The position numbers and the translations under genes are program-made. This document shows, one piece after another, positions 1-6,693 of a stretch of DNA of 20,629 nucleotides. Numbering within the stretch: position 1 is the stretch's first letter; every line of letters begins with the position of its first letter. Location: assembly GCA_964532405.1 (NCBI GenBank), contig CAZHIC010000038.1, positions 1 through 20,629 of the forward strand, written 5' to 3'. The notes under the pieces were generated by a model, which searched no databases, had not been told where the DNA came from, and worked only from the letters and a program-made list of their open reading frames with translations. Origin of the DNA: PALSA-1006 sp964532405 (GTDB lineage: Bacteria; Pseudomonadota; Gammaproteobacteria; Burkholderiales; Gallionellaceae).

Positions 1-1680
1 ATGAACGGCATGAACGTGGTCGGCGATCTGTTTGGCGCGGGCAAAATGTTTTTGCCGCAAGTGGTGAAATCCGCGCGTGTGATGAAGCAAGCGGTAGCGC
101 ATCTGATCCCCTACATCGAAGCGGAAAAATTGCGCTCGGGCGACACCAGCACCAAGGGCAAAATCGTCATGGCGACGGTCAAGGGCGACGTGCACGACAT
201 CGGCAAAAACATCGTCACCGTGGTGTTGCAGTGCAACAACTTCGAGGTGGTGAACATGGGCGTGATGGTGCCGTGTCAGCAGATTTTGGACACGGCACGC
301 GAGCACAACGCCGACATCATTGGCCTGTCCGGCCTCATCACTCCGTCGCTGGAAGAGATGGCGCATGTGGCGAAGGAGATGGAGCGGCAGGGCTTCAAGA
401 TACCGCTGCTGATCGGCGGCGCGACCACTTCGCGCGTACACACGGCGGTGAAGATCGAACCGAATTATCCTAGCGGCCCGACCGTCTATGTCACCGACGC
501 GTCGCGCGCGGTGGGCGTATGCAGCAACCTGCTCTCCGATACGCTGCGCGATGAATACGTCGCGGGCATCAAAGCGGAATACGTGGCGGCGCGTGAGCAG
601 CACGAAAGTAAAAAAAGTAAAGCGGTGTACGTCTCGCTGGACGAGGCGAGGGCACATGGGGTGAAAACTAATTGGGCAAACCAAATCCCACCCAACCTCC
701 CTTTGCAAAGGGAGGAGTCTGGCTTTCCCCTTGATAAAGGGGGATTGAGGGGGATTTACGTTCCGCCCAAGCCGCATCTAATGGGCGTACACAAATTCGA
801 AGCCTATCCGCTGGACAAGATCGCCGCCTACATAGACTGGACCCCGTTCTTCCAGGCATGGGAACTGGCCGGACGCTATCCGAAAATATTGCAAGACGCG
901 GTCGTCGGCGAGGAAGCGACCAAACTGTTCGCCGACGCGCAAGCGATGTTGAAGCAAATCATCAAGGAAAAATGGCTCACCGCCAACGCCGTGTTCGGCC
1001 TGTTCCCGGCTAATACAGTGAACAGCGACGACATCGAAATCTACACCGACGAGACGCGCAGCAAAGTCGCGATGACTTGGCACAACCTGCGCCAGCAGAG
1101 CAAGAAACCGGCGGACATTCCAAATTATTGTTTGGCCGATTACATCGCGCCCAAGGAAACAGGTGCGGCAGATTACATCGGCGGATTCGCAGTCACGGCA
1201 GGCATCGGAATCGACGCGCATGTGGCAGCATTCGAAAAGCAAAACGACGACTACAACGCCATTATGCTGAAAGCCTTGGCCGACCGTTTGGCCGAAGCTT
1301 TTGCCGAATTGCTGCACGCCCGCGTGCGCCGCGAGTTCTGGGGCTATGCGGCAGATGAAGGCTTGAGTAATGACGAACTGATCGCCGAAAAATATCGCGG
1401 CATCCGCCCCGCCCCCGGCTATCCCGCCTGCCCCGAGCACAGCGAAAAAGGCCCGCTGTTCGAATTGCTGCAAGCCCCGCTGAATGCGGGCATCACGATT
1501 ACCGAAAGCTACGCCATGCTACCTACCGCAGCCGTGAGCGGCTTCTACTTCTCGCATCCACAAGCGCAATACTTCGCCACCGGCAAAGTGGACAAGGATC
1601 AGGTCGCGGATTATGCGCAGCGTAAGGACTGGAGCTTGGAAGAGGCGGAGCGGTGGTTGGCACCGGTGTTGAGTTATTGA
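1..1680 (+). CDS. metH: Cobalamin-dependent methionine synthase, C-terminal part (5'-truncated by window)
   Basis: Transfers a methyl group from 5-methyl-THF to homocysteine through cobalamin; cytosolic, part of the activated-methyl cycle. The window opens inside the gene: the first residues (MNGMNVVGDLFGAGKMF) are the interior of the cobalamin cap domain, so the homocysteine and folate domains lie upstream. The B12 domain shows GDVHDIG at residues 62-68 (His65 is the lower cobalt ligand), SGLITPSLEE and GGATTS. The reactivation (AdoMet-binding) domain follows from about residue 265, with YIDWTPFF, RPAPGYPACPEH and the typical end ERWLAP. Compared with remembered E. coli MetH, the match is close except for about 25 extra residues at 228-252, encoded by a palindromic repeat (listed separately). 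No frameshift is visible, so the protein is probably functional. Confidence 0.97.
   Translation: MNGMNVVGDLFGAGKMFLPQVVKSARVMKQAVAHLIPYIEAEKLRSGDTSTKGKIVMATVKGDVHDIGKNIVTVVLQCNNFEVVNMGVMVPCQQILDTAREHNADIIGLSGLITPSLEEMAHVAKEMERQGFKIPLLIGGATTSRVHTAVKIEPNYPSGPTVYVTDASRAVGVCSNLLSDTLRDEYVAGIKAEYVAAREQHESKKSKAVYVSLDEARAHGVKTNWANQIPPNLPLQREESGFPLDKGGLRGIYVPPKPHLMGVHKFEAYPLDKIAAYIDWTPFFQAWELAGRYPKILQDAVVGEEATKLFADAQAMLKQIIKEKWLTANAVFGLFPANTVNSDDIEIYTDETRSKVAMTWHNLRQQSKKPADIPNYCLADYIAPKETGAADYIGGFAVTAGIGIDAHVAAFEKQNDDYNAIMLKALADRLAEAFAELLHARVRREFWGYAADEGLSNDELIAEKYRGIRPAPGYPACPEHSEKGPLFELLQAPLNAGITITESYAMLPTAAVSGFYFSHPQAQYFATGKVDKDQVADYAQRKDWSLEEAERWLAPVLSY
682..757. repeat. Palindromic repeat inserted in frame within metH
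   Basis: About 75 bp (25 codons) interrupt the linker between the B12 and reactivation domains. Removing codons 682-756 restores the expected junction NWAN-YVPPKPHLMGV. The element begins with aaatccc (683-689) and ends with gggattt (751-757), a terminal inverted repeat. It contains a perfect 20-bp palindrome at 696-715 centred on tttgcaaa, and an imperfect palindrome around 727-743 (cccctt/aagggg type). The reading frame stays open and encodes a Pro/Gly-rich peptide containing PLQREESGFPLDKGG. This looks like a small non-autonomous palindromic element of the aaagggg...cccctt kind that I recall as dispersed in many proteobacterial genomes. Confidence 0.8.
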
Positions 1681-1720
1681 GGTAGTAGAATAGGCCTTAT
1701 TCAATCCGCAAGGAGTTGCC

Positions 1721-1945
1721 ATGTTACAGACGATAGAAGTTGAAATTGATGCGCAAGGCGGCATACACCCCATGCAAGCTTTGCCATTGACCGCCGAGCG
1801 TCGCGCATTATTGACGTTGGTCATACCGGAAAAAACGCAGCCGACATCCAATTGGCGCGACTTCATTGGCGCATTGAAAGACTCTCCTTGCTTCAATGAT
1901 GACCCGGTGGCGATTCAACGAAAGATGCGCGAGGAGTGGAATTAA
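1721..1945 (+). CDS. VapB-like antitoxin of a type II toxin-antitoxin pair
   Basis: A 74-aa protein. Its N-terminal half (MLQTIEVEIDAQGGIHP...LPLTAERRALLTLVIPE) resembles the beta-rich AbrB/DUF2281-like DNA-binding part of antitoxins. The C-terminal half (NWRDFIGALKDSPCFNDDP...MREEWN) resembles the toxin-neutralising tail of PIN-partner antitoxins. A clear ribosome binding site (aaggag) sits 6 nt before the ATG. It is followed at once by a PIN-domain reading frame that overlaps its stop codon, the usual antitoxin-toxin order. A near-palindrome (gaa taggccttat tc, 1688-1702) just upstream could be an autoregulatory operator, but that is weak. The exact family is assigned from pattern only. The gene is intact although its toxin partner is not. 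Confidence 0.7.
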   Translation: MLQTIEVEIDAQGGIHPMQALPLTAERRALLTLVIPEKTQPTSNWRDFIGALKDSPCFNDDPVAIQRKMREEWN

Positions 1946-2316
1946 AGGCTTGCTTGATACCAATGTTGTGATTGGCTTACTCAAGCAGCAACAATGCTGC
2001 TGTTGAGCTGATCGACGCGCATCAACTTGATTTAAACCAAATCGCAATTAGCCAAATCACCCGCATGGAATTGTTGGGTTATCCTGGCCTGCCCAAGGAA
2101 GAAGAGCGACGAATTCTTGGATTCTTGCAAAACTGCCTTGTGTTGCCAATTGACGAGGCAGTTGAGCAGCGAGCCATTCAACTGCGCCGCAGTGGAAATT
2201 GCAAACTCCCCGATGCAATCATTGCAGCCACCGCACTCGTGCATAAGTTAAAGCTACTGACGCTTGACGAACGATTAGGAAAGCTAACAGAACAAAATCA
2301 CCAAGGAAACGAATGA
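1941..2316 (+). pseudogene. VapC-like PIN-domain toxin, frameshifted
   Basis: PIN proteins are Mg-dependent RNases. The N-terminal motif KGLLDTNVVIGLLKQ is read in the frame beginning at 1941, which runs into a stop at 2004-2006 after QQQCCC. The rest (AAVELIDAHQLDLNQIAISQITRMELLGY... KLPDAIIAATAL ...LLTLDERL) is in another frame, ending at 2316. Joining them needs one extra base to be ignored near 1986-1996, in a cagcaacaatgctgctg stretch. The acidic residues expected of a PIN fold are all present (D of LLDTN, E of RMELLGY, D of LPDAI, D of TLDE). No ATG or GTG exists at the expected start: the frame would open at ATT (1941) or TTG (1950). Most likely a decayed toxin; a sequencing error or a programmed shift cannot be excluded. 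Confidence 0.7.
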
Positions 2317-2765
2317 ACTGCATTATTTTTTTACCGCTGGTCCTGCTGTTGTCCGCCGGCATCTTTTCCACCACGGCCTGCTCGAAGCAGGATTTACCAC
2401 CCATGGAGATTAGCAAAGTGACCGAGCTCATCAAGACCGATAGCAAACTCGGCACAGGTGCTCAAGCCACGGCTGGGCATGACGTAACCGTGCATTACAC
2501 CGGCTGGCTATACGACGAAGCGGCACCCGAGCATAAGGGCAAGAAGTTCGACAGTTCGCGTGATCGCGGCGATCCGTTTGAATTCCCGCTCGGCGGAGCG
2601 CGTGTCATCAAGGGCTGGGATCATGGCGTGGAAGGCATGAAGGTAGGCGGACAGCGCACGCTGCTCATTCCCCCTGAGATGGGTTACGGCAAACGCGGCG
2701 CGGGCGGGGTGATTCCGCCGAATGCGACACTGGTATTCGATGTGGAGTTGCTGGGTGTGAATTAA
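2313..2765 (+). CDS. FKBP-type peptidyl-prolyl cis-trans isomerase, exported (possible lipoprotein)
   Basis: A single FKBP domain of about 115 residues catalysing cis-trans isomerisation of Xaa-Pro bonds. Family landmarks: VTVHYTGWLYD, KKFDSSRDRGDPFEFPLG, VIKGWDHGVEGMKVGG, RTLLIPPEMGYG and IPPNATLVFDVELL. The N-terminus is a hydrophobic segment (residues 3-19) ending in STTAC, so Cys23 could be lipidated or the protein cleaved as a periplasmic form. The n-region lacks basic residues, which is unusual for a signal peptide. A strong ribosome site (aaggaaa) lies 7 nt before the ATG, which overlaps the stop of the broken PIN gene (ATGA). The gene ends just before a perfect palindrome acting as a probable terminator. 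Confidence 0.92.
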   Translation: MNCIIFLPLVLLLSAGIFSTTACSKQDLPPMEISKVTELIKTDSKLGTGAQATAGHDVTVHYTGWLYDEAAPEHKGKKFDSSRDRGDPFEFPLGGARVIKGWDHGVEGMKVGGQRTLLIPPEMGYGKRGAGGVIPPNATLVFDVELLGVN

Positions 2766-2784
2766 GCCGATTTAAATTACCGCA

Positions 2785-2824
2785 GCAATGGAAAATGGCA
2801 GCCCGGGCTGCCATTTTCCATTGC
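2785..2824. terminator. Perfect 40-nt palindrome between convergent genes
   Basis: Two 20-nt arms (2785-2804 and 2805-2824) are exact reverse complements with no spacer, centred on gccc|gggc. It lies between the FKBP gene (+) and the DHC gene (-), 20 nt and 18 nt from their stop codons. The outer half of each arm is A/T-rich (attttcc, ggaaaat), so each strand carries a stem followed by few U's. It could serve as a bidirectional terminator or a transcript-end stabiliser. Function is inferred from position. Confidence 0.6.
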
Positions 2825-2841
2825 TCGACTACTTCGCCGAA

Positions 2842-3402
2842 TCAATCATCCCAATCGGGAAAGTTCGGTATCTTCACCGTATCCGCATCGAACACGCCCT
2901 TGTCCGCCTGGGTGTGGCAAGCATCGCAATAGCTCAAGGATTTCACGTCCTTGTTGCCCTTGATCATCTTCTCGGGAATCTCGTGATGTTTGCGCTTGAT
3001 GTAACGCACTTCGGTGATGCGCAGCGGGGCTTCGACATTCTCGGTGGCGATGGCGATCTTGCGGGAACGCTTGTGGTAGGACTTGTCCGCCGCATTGGCG
3101 ATGGCGTAGTCGTAGATGATTTTCAGGGTGTCTTTGTCGAGTTCGGCATTTTCGCCGAAGTGCTCGGCCAGTGCTTTCTCGGTGAGCAGCTTCTCCCATG
3201 ATTTGGTGGGCAGCAAGCCCGGCTGATAGGCGAAGTGGCAGGAGCCGCATTCGTCTTTGTATTGTTTGTTATCGACCGGGACGATCTCTTTTTGGCGGAA
3301 CGGCGTGACGATTGCCGTTACCAGACTTTCCTCGGCCAAGGCGGCTCCGCTCATCCACAACAGTCCCGACAGCAATGCCACAGATTTGAATATTTTTTTC
3401 AT
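2842..3402 (-). CDS. Diheme cytochrome c (DHC family), periplasmic
   Basis: A 186-aa protein with a signal peptide (MKKIFKSVALLSGLLWMSGAALA, cleavage near residue 23) and two haem c attachment motifs, CGSCH at 52-56 and CDACH at 159-163. The sequence between them (LLPTKSWEKLLTEKALAEHFG) is typical of the DHC family described with SHP in Rhodobacter sphaeroides. There DHC is a low-potential electron donor to SHP. It is the last gene of a four-gene minus-strand cluster with cytochrome b561, a membrane protein and SHP, 15 nt after SHP. A ribosome site (aggag) lies 7 nt before the ATG. The family is assigned by motif and context; the physiological substrate of the chain is unknown. Confidence 0.9.
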   Translation of the reverse strand: MKKIFKSVALLSGLLWMSGAALAEESLVTAIVTPFRQKEIVPVDNKQYKDECGSCHFAYQPGLLPTKSWEKLLTEKALAEHFGENAELDKDTLKIIYDYAIANAADKSYHKRSRKIAIATENVEAPLRITEVRYIKRKHHEIPEKMIKGNKDVKSLSYCDACHTQADKGVFDADTVKIPNFPDWDD

Positions 3403-3417
3403 TTAAATGCTCCTGAA

Positions 3418-3819
3418 TTATTGGGCCGACATAAAAGTCAGAAAATCGGTTTTTTCCTGTGCCGTGCACTCGCGACGCCAAGTGTCCTTGCAGTTACGTT
3501 TGAACCACTTCTCGATCTTCTTCTCGTCGGTATAGCGCTCGACGTTCACGCGCGCAGACATCGGCTCGATCACTTTATGCGTCTTGTGATGTTTGCCGGC
3601 TTTGCTGAAATCGGTGCCGTGGCAAGTCGAACACGACATCACTTCGCCATCCTCGCCTTTGGACTCCTTGATCCAGTCCGCCCTGCCTTTTTCAGCATCG
3701 ACCTTGCTCGCGCCTTCGGCTTTGTATTTGGCCAGCAAGGCTTCGCTTGCAGGCGTGGCATACGCCACGGGCGCGGCGACAAACGAACCCAGGAACATCA
3801 GTGTATATAAATATTTCAT
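3418..3819 (-). CDS. Sphaeroides haem protein (SHP) family cytochrome c, DUF1924
   Basis: A 133-aa protein with a signal peptide ending near AYA (residues 19-21) and one haem c site, CSTCH at 63-67. The segment GTDFSKAGKHHKTHKVIEPMSARVN then Y96 is the SHP/DUF1924 signature. In R. sphaeroides SHP the sixth haem ligand is an asparagine that leaves on reduction so O2 or NO can bind; Asn92 here is the natural counterpart (inferred alignment). Cys110 and Cys117 could form a disulfide. It lies 13 nt after the upstream membrane protein and 15 nt before DHC, its expected electron donor. The ribosome site ggagaga is close to the ATG. It ends in a family-typical helix (KTDFLTFMSAQ). Confidence 0.9.
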   Translation of the reverse strand: MKYLYTLMFLGSFVAAPVAYATPASEALLAKYKAEGASKVDAEKGRADWIKESKGEDGEVMSCSTCHGTDFSKAGKHHKTHKVIEPMSARVNVERYTDEKKIEKWFKRNCKDTWRRECTAQEKTDFLTFMSAQ

Positions 3820-3832
3820 TCCAATCTCTCCA

Positions 3833-4456
3833 TTACCAAGTCAATTTTATTGCAACAAGCATACCCAGCGCACCCAATTCAGCCATGCCCGCATGGCTGA
3901 CTTTTCCAGTCGTCTGAATAGCCGATTGTTGAACCGCGTAGGCCATCAATGCCGCCCCCGTCACGCCAAGCAACACGTGCAGGTTGTCGGGATCCGACCA
4001 ACCGTCTTCCAGGCTGAAGTCATCCCAGTGCGAGAGCAGGCCAGTCGCGATTGTCGCAGCGGCAAACGCAGTGGTCGCATACGCCAATTGGGCATGCGTG
4101 CCGGTCACGTTGCGCGGCGCATTAGCCGGGCAAGAAATCCCTTCGCAACCCTCTGAAGCCGTTATCGCTGTCAACCCTGCCAGAACTATCGTCCCCAAAC
4201 CAAGATACTTGTGGGCATTGCTGCCGGAAATCAGCGGCGGCTCGAATTCGGCTGCCGGGGTAATCTGCGCCACATTAATCTTGGCCTTAACCACGCCGGT
4301 TTCATTCGCCGCAAGCATGAACGCGCCGGCATTTTGCACATAGGTTTGTGCGGGCAGAGACAGGTCGAACGCATCTTGTTGCGCTTGCCCCGCGCCGGCC
4401 CAGGCGAGCAATAGCGCGCCCACAGCCAGCATTTTTAAACGGTGATTCTTTTGCAT
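3833..4456 (-). CDS. Unrecognised membrane protein with regular histidine pattern, in the SHP/DHC cluster
   Basis: I do not recognise the family. The 207-aa protein has an N-terminal signal or anchor (residues 9-25), a periplasmic stretch of about 55 residues, then about four hydrophobic segments (83-100, 121-140, 160-177, 187-204). Each begins with a histidine (H82, H121, H160, H188), and another, H143, follows the second. Paired histidines at helix starts resemble b-type haem ligation in four-helix cytochromes, so it may be a small haem b membrane protein or a redox partner of the neighbouring b561; this is inference. Cys104 and Cys109 (CEGISC) sit in the first loop. A ribosome site (tggagga) precedes the ATG. 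Its spacing, 29 nt after cytochrome b561 and 13 nt before SHP, indicates co-transcription. Confidence 0.85.
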   Translation of the reverse strand: MQKNHRLKMLAVGALLLAWAGAGQAQQDAFDLSLPAQTYVQNAGAFMLAANETGVVKAKINVAQITPAAEFEPPLISGSNAHKYLGLGTIVLAGLTAITASEGCEGISCPANAPRNVTGTHAQLAYATTAFAAATIATGLLSHWDDFSLEDGWSDPDNLHVLLGVTGAALMAYAVQQSAIQTTGKVSHAGMAELGALGMLVAIKLTW

Positions 4457-4485
4457 TGATTCCTCCAGTGGATAGTTGATGTGAA

Positions 4486-5085
4486 TTATTGTGGTGTTGA
4501 ATGCGGTGATACTATTTTTTTCATGCCGGTCACCATTGCCCTGACCAGATTCTCGTTATGCCAGATACTGCCACCCACTACGCCCAGCAGATGCAGCGGG
4601 ATCAGAAGTAATGCGACATCCACGAAGAAATTATGCGCATGGCGCAAGAAATAGCTGGTCTCATCGCTGACGCTGTTCGCCAGAAACAGCAACGGCCCTT
4701 CGAAGTCGATAACCGCCAGCGTCACCAAACCCGTGGAAAAAATCAGCGTCAACAACGCCAACAATGCGAACGTCATCAGTGCGCCCGCAGGATTATGGCC
4801 ATAATAATGTTTAATGGGGTGTCGGCCAAACATGGAACGCATGTAAGCCAATGTTTCGCTCGGCGAAAAGATGAATGAGCTAAATCGCGCATACTGATTG
4901 CCGGCAAAACCCCAGAACACCCGCGCCAGCACCAGCACGCACAAGAAATAGCCGATCAGGGTATGCAAAAATCCGATATGGAATTCGGCGGTCAGATAGG
5001 CTGCCGCGAAACTCAATACCAATGTCCAGTGAAACAGCCTGACCGGCACATCCCATACCTTCACACTTTTTTCGTTATTGTTCAT
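4486..5085 (-). CDS. Cytochrome b561 / Ni-hydrogenase-type b cytochrome
   Basis: A 199-aa integral membrane protein with four hydrophobic helices (about 21-33, 40-58, 101-124, 150-171). It matches the Ni_hydr_CYTB/b561 family: WDVPVRLFHW at the start, then a histidine at the head of helix 2 (H41) and HNFFVDVALLLIPLH in the last helix. H19, H41, H151 and H165 are the likely ligands of two haem b groups. Such proteins pass quinol electrons to periplasmic c-type cytochromes. It is the first gene of the cluster with SHP and DHC, an association known from other bacteria. The ribosome site before its ATG is weak (gagtg). The 46 nt between it and the upstream diiron gene may hold a promoter, but none is obvious. 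Confidence 0.9.
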   Translation of the reverse strand: MNNNEKSVKVWDVPVRLFHWTLVLSFAAAYLTAEFHIGFLHTLIGYFLCVLVLARVFWGFAGNQYARFSSFIFSPSETLAYMRSMFGRHPIKHYYGHNPAGALMTFALLALLTLIFSTGLVTLAVIDFEGPLLFLANSVSDETSYFLRHAHNFFVDVALLLIPLHLLGVVGGSIWHNENLVRAMVTGMKKIVSPHSTPQ

Positions 5086-5131
5086 GTCGCACTCTGTTCG
5101 TTAGTTTTTACGGGGGTTAATAATATTTCGC

Positions 5132-5911
5132 TTATCCGGCTTCGGGCACCAGGCTGTCATCGACCAAAAATCTGGGATGGAAGTCGCGGCGCACGAACGA
5201 AAGCAATTCGATGATGGGCGTATGCGTCAGCATATCCATTAAATTTTTAGCCACAAAACTGCCCAGACAGGCCAAGGTCTTCGCGAAATTCCGGCCTGTT
5301 TTCTGGTGCAGCATCCAAGGCACAGCGATGCCCACATACACAACCGCCGCAAGTGACGCCACTCCAACAGTGACGATTCGAGTAACGCGCCCCCCGCTGC
5401 CATGGACCCGCCATAGATCAAACACCACGCAGCGATGCGCCAACTCTTCCCGTGCATGCATATCGAACAACTCTTTGGCGAACTTCGACTCGAATGTCAG
5501 ACGCGGATCATGGCTGAGATACAACTTGGAAATGACGGCTGCAAAATGCTCCAACGTTGCGGCCAACGCCAAACGCTTGGAGAGGCTCAAGTGCTTCCTT
5601 GCGCCGTCAAGCAGCGAGTTGATCATGGCAAGGCCCGGAGGTTGTTGGCCCAGATTTTTCAGGAGCATCGCATTGAATCTTTTATGCACCACCGAATGGT
5701 TGGACTCTTCGTGAACGAAGCCCTGACAACGCTGCACCAACTCCTCGTCTTGCTGCGTCCTGATACCCTCAACGACAGTACGCATAAAAAACACCTCCAG
5801 CACGGGCGTGACGAAGCTCACCGCCTCCATCACGCTGGTGGTCACGGCATCGGCGTTGCACCAGTTAACCGGGATTTCATCCGAATCTATTTGTTGGAGT
5901 AACGTTTTCAT
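5132..5911 (-). CDS. Membrane-associated ferritin-like diiron protein (metal-dependent hydrolase family, PF10118-like)
   Basis: A 259-aa protein whose helices carry paired Glu/His residues typical of a ferritin-like dinuclear metal site: E39, HEESNHSVVH at 67-76, EH at 121-122 and HAREELAH at 152-159. This is the pattern of the predicted metal-dependent hydrolases of PF10118, whose reaction is not established; the fold suggests a diiron oxygenase or hydroxylase. One hydrophobic segment (178-201) suggests membrane association. The start overlaps the stop of the LolA-like gene by 4 bp (ATGA), making it the last gene of the ABC operon. That link suggests it acts on the lipid or lipoprotein moved by the transporter, or on the same envelope layer; this is inference. 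Confidence 0.8.
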   Translation of the reverse strand: MKTLLQQIDSDEIPVNWCNADAVTTSVMEAVSFVTPVLEVFFMRTVVEGIRTQQDEELVQRCQGFVHEESNHSVVHKRFNAMLLKNLGQQPPGLAMINSLLDGARKHLSLSKRLALAATLEHFAAVISKLYLSHDPRLTFESKFAKELFDMHAREELAHRCVVFDLWRVHGSGGRVTRIVTVGVASLAAVVYVGIAVPWMLHQKTGRNFAKTLACLGSFVAKNLMDMLTHTPIIELLSFVRRDFHPRFLVDDSLVPEAG

Positions 5912-6693
5912 TGCGTCTTCTGTTGCTCGTTGTGCGTTAGCTTATCCAGTGCGGCAAAAGTGTCGGCAGCAATTTCATACTGCTCATCACCCGCATAAAC
6001 TTCAATATGGGTGAGCATTTTGCTGGCATCCCTGATCACCAGCTTCTTTGCCGCCCTCGCGCCGCCCTCTCTCTTGCGCATGACTTTCTCGACAGAGGTG
6101 GTGCGTAGCAACACATGACGGCTATCGAACAGCCGCGTTCTAAGCGAAAGCTTTGCCTGTTGATCCACGCAACTTTCGACTTCTCGAACCACGCTTTTTT
6201 CATCGTCTGCGACAGAACGCAGCTTCAGACAATCATGTCCGTCGATTTGTTCCGTCCCTTCCAAAAACTGCTTTGACCAGCCCCACCAAGGGCTCAACAT
6301 ATCCCAAACCACCAGACCGGAATCGAACATCCTGGCATATACATCGAACCCGGCCTGTTCACTATCCACTCCTCGGATGCGCCCGTCGCTGTCGCGCTCG
6401 ACGGCATAGCTTCGATTGCGCACCGGCTCGGGCGAAATTCCGCGAATTACCAAACGCTGTCTATCGGCGGAAATCTGCCCGATCACGGCCAATTTAAACG
6501 GGGCGGGATGCGCGCCATTGGCTTTGGTTACCAAAACATTCAGACGCGCCTCAAAGCCATTAGAAAACCTAGCTTGCCGCATCGCCTCGGCCACTGCATT
6601 GGCCGAGACAGTAGCGCCCGGCTCTGCGGTATATCCCGTGCCAGCGCACAGCAACAGGCAAACCAGAACAGGCGCTGCAATGCGCCTCATCAT
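5908..6693 (-). CDS. LolA-like outer-membrane lipoprotein-sorting family protein, periplasmic
   Basis: A 261-aa protein with a signal peptide (MMRRIAAPVLVCLLLCAGTGYTA). The body is beta-rich, with FSNGFEARLNVLV, PFKLAVIGQIS, a GLVVWDMLSPWWGWSKQFLE segment, then strand pairs and the end IEVYAGDEQYEIAADTFAALDKL. This matches the LolA-like 'outer membrane lipoprotein-sorting protein' group rather than true LolA: it is longer and sits in an operon. Relatives form an incomplete beta-barrel that shields an acyl chain in the periplasm. It overlaps the permease gene upstream and the diiron gene downstream by 4 bp each, so all are translationally coupled. Presumably it accepts the molecule released by the ABC transporter. 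The family call is moderately sure; the cargo is unknown. Confidence 0.78.
   Translation of the reverse strand: MMRRIAAPVLVCLLLCAGTGYTAEPGATVSANAVAEAMRQARFSNGFEARLNVLVTKANGAHPAPFKLAVIGQISADRQRLVIRGISPEPVRNRSYAVERDSDGRIRGVDSEQAGFDVYARMFDSGLVVWDMLSPWWGWSKQFLEGTEQIDGHDCLKLRSVADDEKSVVREVESCVDQQAKLSLRTRLFDSRHVLLRTTSVEKVMRKREGGARAAKKLVIRDASKMLTHIEVYAGDEQYEIAADTFAALDKLTHNEQQKTQ

Noticed and set aside
778..1473. Long open frame on the minus strand within metH
   Set aside because: It lies wholly inside a strongly conserved metH sequence and its translation shows no recognisable family; open because of base composition.
3235..3810. 191-codon plus-strand frame across the DHC and SHP genes
   Set aside because: Both cytochromes on the other strand have signal peptides, haem motifs and ribosome sites; this frame has none and is a shadow.
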